Below, in pieces: positions 16,560 to 26,188 of a stretch of 64,000 nucleotides of DNA. The DNA is taken from positions 248,001-312,000 of the forward strand of contig CAKRZO010000001.1 of NCBI GenBank assembly GCA_934433135.1. Reading direction: 5' to 3'. Origin of the DNA: an uncultured Acetatifactor sp. (GTDB lineage Bacteria > Bacillota > Clostridia > Lachnospirales > Lachnospiraceae). Under the pieces are notes generated by a model that was given only the letters and a program-made list of their open reading frames with translations, was not told the DNA's origin and did not search any database. A program made the translations under genes and the position numbers. Numbering within the stretch: position 1 is the stretch's first letter; every line of letters begins with the position of its first letter.

Positions 16560-18158
16560 CTATTTACCGTAAGATGTTAAAAATTCTTCCAACTGCTTTT
16601 TGTACTCCTCCAGTACTTTTTCAAAGCCCACACTGTTCAATTTATCCCTATACTCTTTCCACGTTCCTTCCACATCTTCAGCAAAACCGCTTGTTAAAAT
16701 AGGAGCATATTCCGCCGCAATTGCAGAACAAGCTGCAAATTCCGCACTGACAGGTTCAGAATCGAAATTGAATAAGAGCGCCGGTGCAATTTTTCCCTCT
16801 TCCTGTACTCTTTTCTGATAGTCCAGTACAATCTGAGGACAATCTGCGCTGTCTCTGAACAGTTCCGTTCTCCATCCCCAAGGGCAGGCTCCATCCGGCG
16901 GAAAATCAACGCTCTTTTCCAGCGATCTGTACTGGGTATCTCCTACTGCTTCCCAATGTACCCCTTCAATACCAAGAGTGGTCAGATCATTAATCTCCTT
17001 ATCATATCTTAGCAGATCCAATGCCATCAATGCACGCTCCGGATTTTTTGCATTTGCGTGTACTGCCATGCCGTCAGCTGTACTGGGATTAATCCAGATA
17101 TCATCTGTTGCGTAATCTATTTCTGCAATCTCCAATTTCCACTCCGGATGAAGCGCGTTAAGCTTTTCATAGGTAAGTGCTGTATTTCCGGCACCCTGAG
17201 GCATGCTCGCGCTGGTTCCATTTTCAAAGGCAGCTAACGGAAAAGTTTGATTGGAAAGTGCACTCTGAGACCAAACACCTGCCTCCCGGAATTCCTTCAT
17301 CAACTTATAAGCTCCCATAATTCTCTCATCTTCCAATACATCAAGATATTGCGGGATTCCACTCTCTGTTGTAGCAGGGATATCCAGACTGATACCGGTT
17401 GCGTAAATACCAAACAAACCCACACCGCCAATTCCATACTGCTGCGAACTAAACAAGCTGCATACATACATTGCTCCGTCAGATCCTCCGGCATTATATG
17501 CAAGTACAGAATCTTCCTTTTCCGCAATTTCCAGCAGGAAATTCTTGTAACTTTCAAGATCTTTTACTTCCGGAATATTATACTTTTCCCGTAAATCTCC
17601 TCTGATCAACACCATTTGTGAATTATTGGCAACCTTTCTGCCATAAGGAATCATATAAATTTTTCCGTTTATTTTAGTATTTTCCCACTGATCCTTTGTA
17701 ACCCGTGTATAAGATTCCGGCGCATAGGTAGACAATAATTCATCGGTCAATTCTAAAAATCCGCCCTTCTCTACCTGCTGCGGATAATATGCCCAGGAAG
17801 AAGTGTAGATTAAATCAAAATCCTCTCCAGATGCAAATGCCAAAGGATACTTCTGATTCCAATCTCCCCATCCATAAAATTCTACTTCCAACGTAGCATT
17901 GATCTTTTTCTTCATAAGCTCATTGACTTTCTCATACACTACGTCAAAATCCGCAGGCTTGTCTCCAAGAAGAATCATTTTCAGCTGCACTTCCTGTGAA
18001 GTATCAATATCTCCTTTCTTCTCGCTCGTACTTTCGGCTGCTTTCTTTGTGCTTTTTGCACTTTCGCTGCCACTTTCACCATTTTGTTTCTGTCCACATC
18101 CCACAGCACTGACAATCATCATCAATGCCAGGAACATCGCTGTGATTTTCTTCTTCAT
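16560..18158 (-). CDS. ABC sugar-binding lipoprotein
   Basis: Extracellular solute-binding protein of about 532 residues for the island's ABC importer. The N-terminus is a lipoprotein signal peptide with hydrophobic core and lipobox ending VSAVGC, then a Ser/Lys/Glu linker. Length and the DxxFDVVYEKVNELMKKKINATLEVEFYGWGDW start place it with the LplA-type proteins that carry large oligosaccharides. The ATG at 18158 sits 6 bp after AGGAGG. It lies downstream of the activase gene and well separated from the two permease genes, an unusual order with the GRE and SDR genes in between. Confidence 0.9.
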   Translation of the reverse strand: MKKKITAMFLALMMIVSAVGCGQKQNGESGSESAKSTKKAAESTSEKKGDIDTSQEVQLKMILLGDKPADFDVVYEKVNELMKKKINATLEVEFYGWGDWNQKYPLAFASGEDFDLIYTSSWAYYPQQVEKGGFLELTDELLSTYAPESYTRVTKDQWENTKINGKIYMIPYGRKVANNSQMVLIRGDLREKYNIPEVKDLESYKNFLLEIAEKEDSVLAYNAGGSDGAMYVCSLFSSQQYGIGGVGLFGIYATGISLDIPATTESGIPQYLDVLEDERIMGAYKLMKEFREAGVWSQSALSNQTFPLAAFENGTSASMPQGAGNTALTYEKLNALHPEWKLEIAEIDYATDDIWINPSTADGMAVHANAKNPERALMALDLLRYDKEINDLTTLGIEGVHWEAVGDTQYRSLEKSVDFPPDGACPWGWRTELFRDSADCPQIVLDYQKRVQEEGKIAPALLFNFDSEPVSAEFAACSAIAAEYAPILTSGFAEDVEGTWKEYRDKLNSVGFEKVLEEYKKQLEEFLTSYGK

Positions 18159-18256
18159 CACGTTCCTCCTTTAAATTATGTTTTTTATTTTGGAAGCATG
18201 CGTTCTAAATTTCATGCTTTTCCATACTGATTACGGCGACTTACTTTTCTGTCGTA

Positions 18257-19162
18257 TTATATTATTTTTATAGGGATTTGTATTTTTCGACCTATTTCGT
18301 CTGCAAAATCTTTTAAATCTTCTTTTTTCGGTACATAAGCACCGGCTGCCCTGTAACACTCTCCTACTAAATCTGCCTTTGATATTCCCAGGGGATGATA
18401 TGGCTCTATATTAATTTCACGCAAATTGCTTAGTTGCTGAGAAATATCAATAATCCCATTCCTGTGTTCCTTGGTAAAATTGTAATTGGGAATTATAGGG
18501 CATCTTAAAATAATGTCCTTTGATATTCTATCCAACCTTAACAAATTATCTCTGATAAGCTCGTTACCCTGCCCTGTGAATTGTCTGTGTCTGTCTGTAT
18601 TACTTTCCTTCCAATCATACAGAAAAAGATCTATATAATCTGCAAGATTTTCCAAAAAGCACCATGGAATATACCCAGATGTCTCTACTGCTGTATGAAT
18701 ACCTCTTCTTTTGCATTCTTTCAACAATTCCTTGCATAAGTCATACTGTATAAGCGGTTCTCCGCCGCTAAGTGTAATGCCTCCACCTGAATATTTGTAG
18801 AACATCTCATCTTTTTGTATATCTTCCATAATCTCAGCACAACTGCATTTTTTTCCTACCCATGTAAGCGCACCGGAGCATACTTTTATACACATCCCGC
18901 ATAAAACACATTTTTCTCTATTAAAACAGTGCTCGTTACCTATTATTTGATGAGCACCTGTTTGGCAAACATACACACATGCTCCGCAATGAATGCATTT
19001 TGATTTCGTATATCCCAGCTGTGGACTGCTAAACCAGGACTCCGGATTATGACACCACTGACAGCGCAGCGGACATCCCTTGAAAAACACGGTTGTTCTG
19101 ATTCCGGGTCCATCATAAATAGAAAAATGCTGTATATTAAATATAATACCTTCTGATACCAT
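18257..19162 (-). CDS. Glycyl-radical enzyme activase 1 (radical SAM)
   Basis: Radical-SAM activating enzyme of 301 residues that abstracts hydrogen from the glycyl site of its partner using S-adenosylmethionine. The cluster motif GCPLRCQWCHNPE gives the CxxxCxxC triad (C30, C34, C37). A ferredoxin-like insert carries two further four-cysteine clusters (CIHCGACVYVC; CVLCGMCIKVC), as in activases of dehydratases and decarboxylases rather than the short activase of pyruvate formate-lyase. SGGGITLSGGEPL is the SAM-binding GGE motif. The gene follows the GRE 1 gene within a few bases, so the pair is co-translated. ATG chosen over a TTG two codons earlier. Confidence 0.93.
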   Translation of the reverse strand: MVSEGIIFNIQHFSIYDGPGIRTTVFFKGCPLRCQWCHNPESWFSSPQLGYTKSKCIHCGACVYVCQTGAHQIIGNEHCFNREKCVLCGMCIKVCSGALTWVGKKCSCAEIMEDIQKDEMFYKYSGGGITLSGGEPLIQYDLCKELLKECKRRGIHTAVETSGYIPWCFLENLADYIDLFLYDWKESNTDRHRQFTGQGNELIRDNLLRLDRISKDIILRCPIIPNYNFTKEHRNGIIDISQQLSNLREINIEPYHPLGISKADLVGECYRAAGAYVPKKEDLKDFADEIGRKIQIPIKII

Positions 19163-19164
19163 CT

Positions 19165-21333
19165 TCAAAAACCTTGCTCTGTTCGTTGAATAATCTCATT
19201 CTGTAAGGATTTCGATAAATTAACAAAGTAATCGCTATACCCTCCGATACGAACCGTCAAATCCCGATAAAGTTCCGGAATTTTCTGTGCTTTTTTCAAA
19301 GTTTCCGTATCTACAATTGTAAATTGCAATTCGAAACCACCTCTCTCCAAAAATACCTTTATCAATGCTAAAACATTTTCCATATCATTTGATAAAAACT
19401 GATTTTTGGTAAATTTCAAATTTACTGCGATTCCACCTAAATAAGGAGAATGATCCCAGGCTGTAACGGAAAGAATTGAGTTCGTCGGGCCGGAAATATC
19501 CCGCCCCTGTACCGGTCCTGATCCATCTGCTAAGGGATATCCGGCATATCTTCCATCCGGTGTTGCCTGGGTTTCCTCTCCGAATATCTCATGCTGATTA
19601 TAAGAAAATGCTCCCGGAATTACCGTCGAGTTCCAAAATGTCTTGATGCCTCTGCAGCTGTCTGCTACAACCTTTGCAATTTTCTTCATCAATGCATTCG
19701 AACATGAATCTCCATTCCCAAAGTGTCTTCCTTTGTTAATAATCAGATTTCTCATAGCTTCATGACCTTTGTAATTCTGTTTCAAAATGCTATTAAGTTC
19801 CTCTATTGTGTACTCTTTCTTCTCAAATACGAAAGACTGTAATGTAAGCAAAGAATCCACAACATTAGACATTCCAAGAAAAGCCGGACTAATTTCATTA
19901 TATACAGCACCGCCCTCACAACGACTTCGTCCACGTTTCAGACAATCGTCAATCAAACAGGATGCACGCATAGGCTCTGCTCCATTTCGCGACCTTTCCA
20001 GTTGCCATCTGTTTTGTTCCTCAATACCTTTTACTACTTGTTCTCGAAGATGTAACGAAAATTCTTTTATTATTTCTTCAATATTCTGATATTTTTTTCC
20101 GGACTCAATAACATCCACTAATACCTGCATAAGGTTAATATAAGGACTGACTACCCAGATGCCCGATTTATTACAGGGAGTTATTTCCACACAGGCACTA
20201 TGAATATATAATCTTGCATCTTCCGCCGCAAATCCATGCTTTATCATTGCAGAAATAATTGCTTTATCATTAAATAAAGCCGGGTGCGAAACGCCCTCTG
20301 CAATCTGCTTTACAGAATACTTAAGCAATTCTGCACTGGTATGTTCATTCATCGCTAACCCTATACTGGGATATGCAGTCCTTGTATGCCCTGCACTTCT
20401 TACAAAAGCCCAAGTTAATTCATTTTCTACAGGATTACCTTTTTTATCAACTCCTCCTACCATAAAACCTATAGAGGACGCCGTAATCACGTAAGTGCTG
20501 TACATCAGACAAAAGCAATCGATAAGCTCCTGTGCTTTTTCCCGTGTTAATGCACCTTCACGAACATCCCTTTCATAATATGGATATAAATACTGATCAG
20601 GTCGCCCCGGCAGATAGAGTCCCCACAAATTAAAGCTGTAAAAATGAATACACTGTAATGCCTCATAAAAACTCTCCGCGGGATAATACGGTACCCTGTT
20701 CATACACGCTGCAATCTTTTTCAATTCGTCTTTTCTATTACCTTCTGCACTCTCAGCCAGCGTTGCAGCTGCATCTGCATATCGTCTTTGTAAGGTTGTA
20801 ATTGCATTCAGCTCAACAAGGCATGCCTCATAAAATTCATTCTTTCTTACATCTTCCATATTCTGTAAAGAGAGAGATTTGCGATATTTTTCTATTTCTT
20901 CAATAAGTCCTCTGACTCCTACACGGAGCAACTTTTCAAAATCAAGTGCGCAATGATCTACTCGTCCGAAATAATGAGGTGCAAATGTCTCCATACATTT
21001 TTCATATTGAGCCAATTCCTGTTCCTCTTCTGCAGACAACTCGGAAAGATCCGGCTTCCCGACAATCAGTTCATCCTCATCAATAATAACCGGCATATTC
21101 TCAAGAACATATGCCGTGGCCTTTGCCCTGCGAAGCCGTGTTGTATAGGCTATGCCGTTTTTTTCCCATCCTTTTGCATAGAGAAGACGTTGCTTTTGCA
21201 GACAAAACCCAAAAGTACTTGAAAAGGGATGTTTTTGCATATATTTATATCCTGATTGCTCGGAAATAAGCGGCGCACTAATATATCTGTTCCTTATTAT
21301 ATTTATCCGCGGACTTGCCGGTATATCTTTCAT
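19165..21333 (-). CDS. Glycyl radical enzyme 1, Cys-X-Glu (eliminase-type)
   Basis: Glycyl radical enzyme of 722 residues, shorter than the roughly 760-900 of characterised members. An N-terminal PFL-like domain (about 15-560) holds the thiyl cysteine C381 in HSACVEIT with E383 two residues on. The C-terminal glycyl loop VRIGGYSDYF puts the radical on G698. ATPDGRYAGYPLADG is the usual pre-radical motif. Cys-X-Glu is the arrangement of glycerol, propanediol and hydroxyproline dehydratases, choline and isethionate lyases and the arylacetate decarboxylases; pyruvate formate-lyase has Cys-Cys. An elimination of a polyol, sugar or sugar acid is therefore inferred. AGGGAGG precedes the ATG. SDR is immediately upstream, the activase downstream. 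Confidence 0.9.
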   Translation of the reverse strand: MKDIPASPRINIIRNRYISAPLISEQSGYKYMQKHPFSSTFGFCLQKQRLLYAKGWEKNGIAYTTRLRRAKATAYVLENMPVIIDEDELIVGKPDLSELSAEEEQELAQYEKCMETFAPHYFGRVDHCALDFEKLLRVGVRGLIEEIEKYRKSLSLQNMEDVRKNEFYEACLVELNAITTLQRRYADAAATLAESAEGNRKDELKKIAACMNRVPYYPAESFYEALQCIHFYSFNLWGLYLPGRPDQYLYPYYERDVREGALTREKAQELIDCFCLMYSTYVITASSIGFMVGGVDKKGNPVENELTWAFVRSAGHTRTAYPSIGLAMNEHTSAELLKYSVKQIAEGVSHPALFNDKAIISAMIKHGFAAEDARLYIHSACVEITPCNKSGIWVVSPYINLMQVLVDVIESGKKYQNIEEIIKEFSLHLREQVVKGIEEQNRWQLERSRNGAEPMRASCLIDDCLKRGRSRCEGGAVYNEISPAFLGMSNVVDSLLTLQSFVFEKKEYTIEELNSILKQNYKGHEAMRNLIINKGRHFGNGDSCSNALMKKIAKVVADSCRGIKTFWNSTVIPGAFSYNQHEIFGEETQATPDGRYAGYPLADGSGPVQGRDISGPTNSILSVTAWDHSPYLGGIAVNLKFTKNQFLSNDMENVLALIKVFLERGGFELQFTIVDTETLKKAQKIPELYRDLTVRIGGYSDYFVNLSKSLQNEIIQRTEQGF

Positions 21334-21344
21334 CTACTGCCTCC

Positions 21345-22079
21345 CTATAATAAAGTCTCACCGCCATCAGAAATAATAGTTTGTCCAATAATGGAACCGG
21401 CATGTTCACCTGCAAGAAACAGGACAACATCCGCTATTTCATCAGGATAACTATATCTCCCCAGAACGCATCCATCGTACTTGATTTCGCTGTTGTCTTC
21501 AACGCCCAGTATTGTCGTACTGGTTGGCCCCGGCGCCACTCCGTTTACAATGATTCCATACGGTGCCAGCGCTTTTCCCATACCTGCCGTCAATCCTCTT
21601 ACTCCCCATTTTGCTGCAGCATAGGCTGTGTCTTTTGCACGATAAGCATTATTAGAACACACATTTACAATTCTTCCTCTGACTCCGTTATCGCGCATAT
21701 ATTCAGCAACTGCCTGACTTAAGAAAAATACACTTCGTAGATTAATATTCATGGTATAATCCCAAGTTTCCGGTGTAACCGCAAACATACCGCCATAATC
21801 ATTTTTCGTCAAAACACCTGCATTATTTACCAGAATATCCAAACCTCCGAGACTATTGACTACTTTTGTAAATTGCTCAGATATTTTACTGATATCCGAA
21901 ATATCCCAGACAATATAATCTATTCCTCTGCCTCCTATTGTTTCGCATGCCTTTTTCAAACTTTCTTCATTACGTCCGGTTATGACAACCCTAGCATTTT
22001 CTTTTACAAATTTTTTAGCTATTGCCAATCCAATCCCCTTACTCCCACCGGTAATCAGAACCTTCTTTCCGGAAAACAT
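21345..22079 (-). CDS. Short-chain dehydrogenase/reductase
   Basis: Classical SDR of 244 residues: TGGSKGIGLAIA cofactor motif, NNAGVL, catalytic Ser in NVCSNNAYRAKDTAYAAAKWG with Tyr-X3-Lys, and the C-terminal DGGETLL. It is 11 bp ahead of the glycyl radical enzyme 1 gene on the same strand, so it likely makes the substrate for, or reduces the product of, the radical reaction. An aldehyde or ketone left by a dehydratase is a natural SDR substrate. Preceded on the operon by a strong intergenic hairpin that separates it from the permease genes. Confidence 0.88.
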   Translation of the reverse strand: MFSGKKVLITGGSKGIGLAIAKKFVKENARVVITGRNEESLKKACETIGGRGIDYIVWDISDISKISEQFTKVVNSLGGLDILVNNAGVLTKNDYGGMFAVTPETWDYTMNINLRSVFFLSQAVAEYMRDNGVRGRIVNVCSNNAYRAKDTAYAAAKWGVRGLTAGMGKALAPYGIIVNGVAPGPTSTTILGVEDNSEIKYDGCVLGRYSYPDEIADVVLFLAGEHAGSIIGQTIISDGGETLL

Positions 22080-22105
22080 AAAAATTCACCTCTTCCATAA
22101 ATACC

Positions 22106-22156
22106 GTGCGCCCTTTCAAAGACAAAATGTCTAAAGACATTTTGTCTTTTGCGCAC
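22106..22156 (-). terminator. Long intergenic hairpin between permease and SDR genes
   Basis: A perfect 14-bp stem (AAAGACAAAATGTC / GACATTTTGTCTTT) with a TAAA loop is enclosed by GTGCGC / GCGCAC. It lies in the 79-bp gap inside the operon. Without a clean T-run it may serve as a partial terminator or an mRNA stability element rather than a full stop. Confidence 0.55.
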
Positions 22157-22158
22157 AC

Positions 22159-23046
22159 TCACCCTTTGACAGCTCCAACTGTCACTCCCTTAACAAGATA
22201 TTTCTGAATAAACGGATACACAAGTACAATAGGTCCTGTTGCTATTACAGTCATTGCCATCTTAAAAGCTTCCGATGGATACTCCATACTTCCTGCCGAA
22301 TTCATCATCTGACTGTTAATAGACTGCATTTTACTGATAATCTGATACAAATAATATTGTAATGGATGATACTTGGCTTTCGTTACAAACAACATAGGAT
22401 TAAAATAGTCATTCCAATACCCCATGGCAGTAAACAAAACCACTGTAGCTATGGCAGCCTTTGACATAGGAATAATAAATTTTCGATATATACAATAATC
22501 TCCTGCTCCATCTATTCTGGCAGAATCTATGATGGATTCCGGTATGTTACTTATAAAGCTTCTCAGTATTACAATATAAAAGAAATTCATCAGCATTGGT
22601 AAAATAAGAGCCATATACGGCATTTCTTTAAAATGCAAGTATTTTACACACAAGACGTACCAGGGAACTAATCCTCCCGAAAAAATTGTAGTGAAGAAAA
22701 AGAAAAAGGCAACCTTATTTCTATGCCTATATTCAGGTCTTGTTAAAACATATCCGGACATAGAGGACAGATAAACAGAAACCGCCGTTCCCGTCAGCGT
22801 CACTATAATGGTAACTTTATAAGCATTTAATATCTCTCCCGGTTTTCTGAAAGCATACGCATATGCTTCCCATGAAAACTCCGATGGTATTAAGCCAAAA
22901 CCGCTTCTCAATATTGCCTCATTCGAAGTAAAAGAACCTGATATTACAAGAATAAATGGCATTAAGCACAAAATGGCCATAAAGGAAATTATAATATAGG
23001 AAAGTATCATTGCTGTCAATTGATCCGCTGATTTTATCTTCTTCAT
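22159..23046 (-). CDS. ABC sugar permease, LplC/CUT1 type
   Basis: Inner-membrane permease of 295 residues with about six transmembrane helices. The EAA loop, which docks the ATPase, is visible as IIDSARIDGAGDYCIYRKFIIPMSKAAIA, and the protein ends in the family-typical GVTVGAVKG. It pairs with the permease encoded just upstream and the binding protein at 16.6-18.2 kb. No ATPase gene occurs in the island or window, so a shared MsmX-type ATPase encoded elsewhere must power it. Inferred substrate: a complex oligosaccharide. Confidence 0.92.
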   Translation of the reverse strand: MKKIKSADQLTAMILSYIIISFMAILCLMPFILVISGSFTSNEAILRSGFGLIPSEFSWEAYAYAFRKPGEILNAYKVTIIVTLTGTAVSVYLSSMSGYVLTRPEYRHRNKVAFFFFFTTIFSGGLVPWYVLCVKYLHFKEMPYMALILPMLMNFFYIVILRSFISNIPESIIDSARIDGAGDYCIYRKFIIPMSKAAIATVVLFTAMGYWNDYFNPMLFVTKAKYHPLQYYLYQIISKMQSINSQMMNSAGSMEYPSEAFKMAMTVIATGPIVLVYPFIQKYLVKGVTVGAVKG

Positions 23047-23080
23047 TCTTGATATTCAACTCCTCATTCTTCGGTCTTTC

Positions 23081-23995
23081 TCAAAATAATGCATAATCCG
23101 GCTGCAGTTTTTTTATAATTCCGTTAACAGTGATAATAAGCACAAAACCGATTACCGACTGATAGAAGCTGGCTGCTGCTCCCATGCCCACGTCACCGGT
23201 ATGTATTAATGCCCTGTATACATAGGTTTCTATAATATCTGTCTTGGAATATAAAAAAGAATTGTTTCCAACCAGATTAAAAAACATATTAAAATCTCCA
23301 CGAACAGCCCTGCTGATGTTAAGCAATAATAAAGTAACAATAGTACTTCTGAGCATCGGCAATGTGATCTTCGTAATCCTTTGCACTACATTGGCACCGT
23401 CTATTTTAGCAGCTTCATACAATTCCTGATCAATTCCCATAATAGCAGCCACATAAATAATAACGCCGTATCCAAGACTTTTCCATGTATTGAAAAGAAC
23501 AATAATGACCGGCCACCATGCGGTTTTCATATAGACATTAATCGGCTCCTGTTTCAGACTTTTAAGTATATTATTTAACAGCCCATACTCATAATTAAAG
23601 ATATTATAAGCAATGGCGCTTACCACAACCCATGACAGAAAGTAAGGCAAAAACATCATGGATTGAGTCACTTTCTCAAATCTTCTGCTTGTGAACTCTG
23701 ATATTGCAATTGCACATACCAATTGCAGCACCAAGTTTACTACAATAAAAGCCAGATTATATAATATTGTATTTCTGGTAATCCTTACCACATCACCACT
23801 GACAAATAGAAATTTAAAATTATCAAGCCCGACAAAATCACTGAATATACCTTTGGTGTAAGTATATTTTTGAAAAGCCATGGCCAGTCCCACCATAGGC
23901 AAATAAGAAAACACAAAAAAATAAAGAATTGCCGGCAAAACCATTAATGTCAGCTGCCAATGTCTGATCTTAATTTTTTTTCGTCTTTGCAACAT
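23081..23995 (-). CDS. ABC sugar permease, LplB type
   Basis: Partner permease of 304 residues with about six membrane helices, first helix around residues 25-45. The EAA docking loop reads LYEAAKIDGANVVQRITKITLPML. The C-terminus ITVNGIIKKLQPDYALF is typical of LplB. Start chosen at the ATG behind GAGAGG. It is the third gene from the operon's 5' end, after GH130 and the HAD hydrolase, and lies 34 bp before the second permease gene. Confidence 0.92.
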   Translation of the reverse strand: MLQRRKKIKIRHWQLTLMVLPAILYFFVFSYLPMVGLAMAFQKYTYTKGIFSDFVGLDNFKFLFVSGDVVRITRNTILYNLAFIVVNLVLQLVCAIAISEFTSRRFEKVTQSMMFLPYFLSWVVVSAIAYNIFNYEYGLLNNILKSLKQEPINVYMKTAWWPVIIVLFNTWKSLGYGVIIYVAAIMGIDQELYEAAKIDGANVVQRITKITLPMLRSTIVTLLLLNISRAVRGDFNMFFNLVGNNSFLYSKTDIIETYVYRALIHTGDVGMGAAASFYQSVIGFVLIITVNGIIKKLQPDYALF

Positions 23996-24039
23996 ATTTC
24001 CTCTCATTCTGCTACACGCTTTATCGTTCTTATGTATTT

Positions 24040-24999
24040 TTATATCGGTTTGAACATTTCCAAAAAAGACAGTGATGTATAATCCTTTACAATTAAATTA
24101 ACGCCTAAATCTTTATGCAACTGCCTCATTCTGGTTTCCTCTTCCGGCAATCGGCTGATTGTAATTGCTCCCATATCCACGCCTGTCTTCATCTCACTCC
24201 GCCCATCACCTACTACCAGAAGATTTTCACTACGAATATCAAGCTGGCTGCACAATTCTTTCATTGCCATGCTTTTAGGAATCTTCTTTTCCCAGGTGGA
24301 TCCGCATAGTCCTTCGATCAGTTTGTTTTCTCCTACTTCAAACCCCAAGGTTTCTACTTCTTCGTACATTCCATACCCTTTTTCCACTACTGCTCCTGTC
24401 ACAAAATAATTTTTAACGCCGCCATCTTTCAGCATCTTTAAAAATTCCATGGATCCATTTACTCTCCACTTTTCCGGTTCCTTTCGTGCCTGGGCAAGAT
24501 TTTTGTCTCTGCAGGCTCCGTTTAAGACTCTTTCATACATTTTGAATAATCTCGGAGTGTGTTCTGCAAGTAACTCTTTCATTTCATGTGGCTCAGATAT
24601 ATTATCAAACATTTCGCAGCCTTCCCATATTTTTCTGATAATTTTTGTATTTTTGTCAGCATCTGCCCGAACTTTAATCACTCCGTTTTCGATTCCCCTC
24701 CGAATCGCCCATTCCATCTGAGTCAATGCAGAAAGACCTGCCGACTCAATGCAAAACCGATCTGTTTCTTCCAGTTTTTCTTTCCCGGCTTCATTAATCA
24801 GCCGGTTCACTTCCCTCTGGCTGTCGTAGCCCTCCTGCAAACCATTTTCGATAACATTATGCAGTACAACGCTCATAACCGGAACCCATTTCCTGATTAG
24901 CGAATGAGTCCCGTCTATATCATGGAAAGCATACATAATTCTTCTTGGTTCAAATTGTTTTATAATCTCCGCTTTCGACGATGGTATCATTTGTATCAT
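24040..24999 (-). CDS. HAD-superfamily hydrolase
   Basis: Haloacid-dehalogenase-fold hydrolase of 319 residues. Motif I is FHDIDGTHSL (the two Asp act as nucleophile and acid), motif II Thr is in YFVTGAVV, the motif III Lys precedes in a region with WEKKIPKS, and motif IV is VVGDGRSEMKTG. A helical cap domain of about 170 residues lies between motifs I and II. It probably dephosphorylates a sugar or sugar-acid phosphate, but the substrate is unknown. AAGGGGG lies before the ATG. Second gene of the island operon, between GH130 and the permeases. Confidence 0.8.
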   Translation of the reverse strand: MIQMIPSSKAEIIKQFEPRRIMYAFHDIDGTHSLIRKWVPVMSVVLHNVIENGLQEGYDSQREVNRLINEAGKEKLEETDRFCIESAGLSALTQMEWAIRRGIENGVIKVRADADKNTKIIRKIWEGCEMFDNISEPHEMKELLAEHTPRLFKMYERVLNGACRDKNLAQARKEPEKWRVNGSMEFLKMLKDGGVKNYFVTGAVVEKGYGMYEEVETLGFEVGENKLIEGLCGSTWEKKIPKSMAMKELCSQLDIRSENLLVVGDGRSEMKTGVDMGAITISRLPEEETRMRQLHKDLGVNLIVKDYTSLSFLEMFKPI

Positions 25000-25057
25000 T
25001 TTAATCCCCCTTCTGCAGACGCTTTTACATTACATGACGGTATGTTATCCATACTTT

Positions 25058-26014
25058 TTACAATCCTTTCAGACATGCATCCACCAATTCAGATAAACTG
25101 CCTGTTGCCAGACAAATACATTTGTCACAACCGCCATAATACAAGCGGATCTGATCTTTATCATAATCCGGAACAGCACCACAGGCAAAGGTCGTATTAT
25201 CACTGTTTCCATGCAACTCATATTCTTCTTCCGGTGCCATAATGTAACTGTTTGTCTTGCCTATAACTTTCCATGGTTCCTCCGGATCAAGAAGCATTGC
25301 CCCAAGATAATAATAAGTCCCTCCTGCAGTTGTAGCTACTCCATGAATGATCGTAAGCCATCCTTTCTCTGTCTTCATCGGCGGTGTGGGACCGATTTTC
25401 TGTGTATTCCAAAAGCGATACCCTGCAGCAAGAACCGGTTTAAATTCTCCCCAATGAATGAGATCTTCGGATGCAGAAATCCAAATATCCCCATTCGATC
25501 CGTCTCCGCCTCCCGGTCGATCAAGTTTATAATACTTGCCTCCTATTTTTTCCGAGAACAATGAAGCTCCCCTGTTTCTGGGCTGTGTTATGATATCTAA
25601 TCTCTCATAGTTCTTAAAGTCTCTCGTTCTTCCCAGCATTCCAACCGGACTTTCATATCCATGCACCATAACAGGTGTGATAATATAATAGAAATCATCA
25701 ATCTTTGTAACCCTGTTATCAATAAAATGATGATACAGGGTGTAAGGGAATTTCTCTGACTGTACAGAGACAAAATCCTCAGTCTCCAATTCAAAATGGA
25801 TTCCGTCTTTGCTTCTTGCAATTCTCGTCTGTCCCACATCCCGCCCATATCCACGAGTGGCACCATGTTCTACTACAGATACTAATAAAATCGTCTCATC
25901 CCCATATATCACAGGAGATGGATTGTATAATTGTGCTACTCCTTCGAAATCCCTGACATTGAGCAGTGGATTATTTGGAGATCTTTTAAATATTCCGGTG
26001 GCATCTTTTCTCAT
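25058..26014 (-). CDS. GH130-family enzyme (mannoside phosphorylase/hydrolase-like)
   Basis: Five-bladed propeller enzyme of about 318 residues, first gene of the island operon. Family features are YNPSPVIYGDE, KIGPTPPMKTEKGWLTIIHGV and the C-terminal FACGAVPDYDKDQIRLYYGGCD. GH130 members phosphorolyse or hydrolyse beta-mannosides; phosphorylases keep a pair of Arg/His phosphate ligands, which I could not verify by eye, so activity type is open. No signal peptide. Start chosen at the ATG 6 bp behind GGAGG; the longest frame begins 90 bp earlier and would run over the promoter. Confidence 0.78.
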   Translation of the reverse strand: MRKDATGIFKRSPNNPLLNVRDFEGVAQLYNPSPVIYGDETILLVSVVEHGATRGYGRDVGQTRIARSKDGIHFELETEDFVSVQSEKFPYTLYHHFIDNRVTKIDDFYYIITPVMVHGYESPVGMLGRTRDFKNYERLDIITQPRNRGASLFSEKIGGKYYKLDRPGGGDGSNGDIWISASEDLIHWGEFKPVLAAGYRFWNTQKIGPTPPMKTEKGWLTIIHGVATTAGGTYYYLGAMLLDPEEPWKVIGKTNSYIMAPEEEYELHGNSDNTTFACGAVPDYDKDQIRLYYGGCDKCICLATGSLSELVDACLKGL

Positions 26015-26047
26015 ATGAATCCTCCAGTACTGTTCTTTCATGCCCCA

Positions 26048-26156
26048 ATTATACACGGAGGACATTGTTATTGATACCCGGCAAAATAATAATATTCCGT
26101 GCAAAATTTAGTTTCCACTATTTTCTATTTTCAAACGATTTGCTTTCGTTTATAAT
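26048..26156. promoter_or_regulatory. Divergent promoters of island operon and two-component system
   Basis: Minus strand: -10 TATAAT at 26048-26053 with a weak -35 about 17 bp upstream, leader about 27 bases to the GH130 start. Plus strand: -35-like TTTTCA (26128-26133), 17-bp spacer, TATAAT (26151-26156) before the response-regulator gene. The 70-odd bases between them are the likely response-regulator binding region. Confidence 0.6.
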
Positions 26157-26188
26157 AGTAACAGGTTTGAATTTGTCGGAGGCGGGAC

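Noticed and set aside
19165..21333. Pyruvate formate-lyase label for the glycyl radical enzymes
   Set aside because: The active-site Cys pair of formate-lyase is absent; Cys-X-Glu is present in both proteins.
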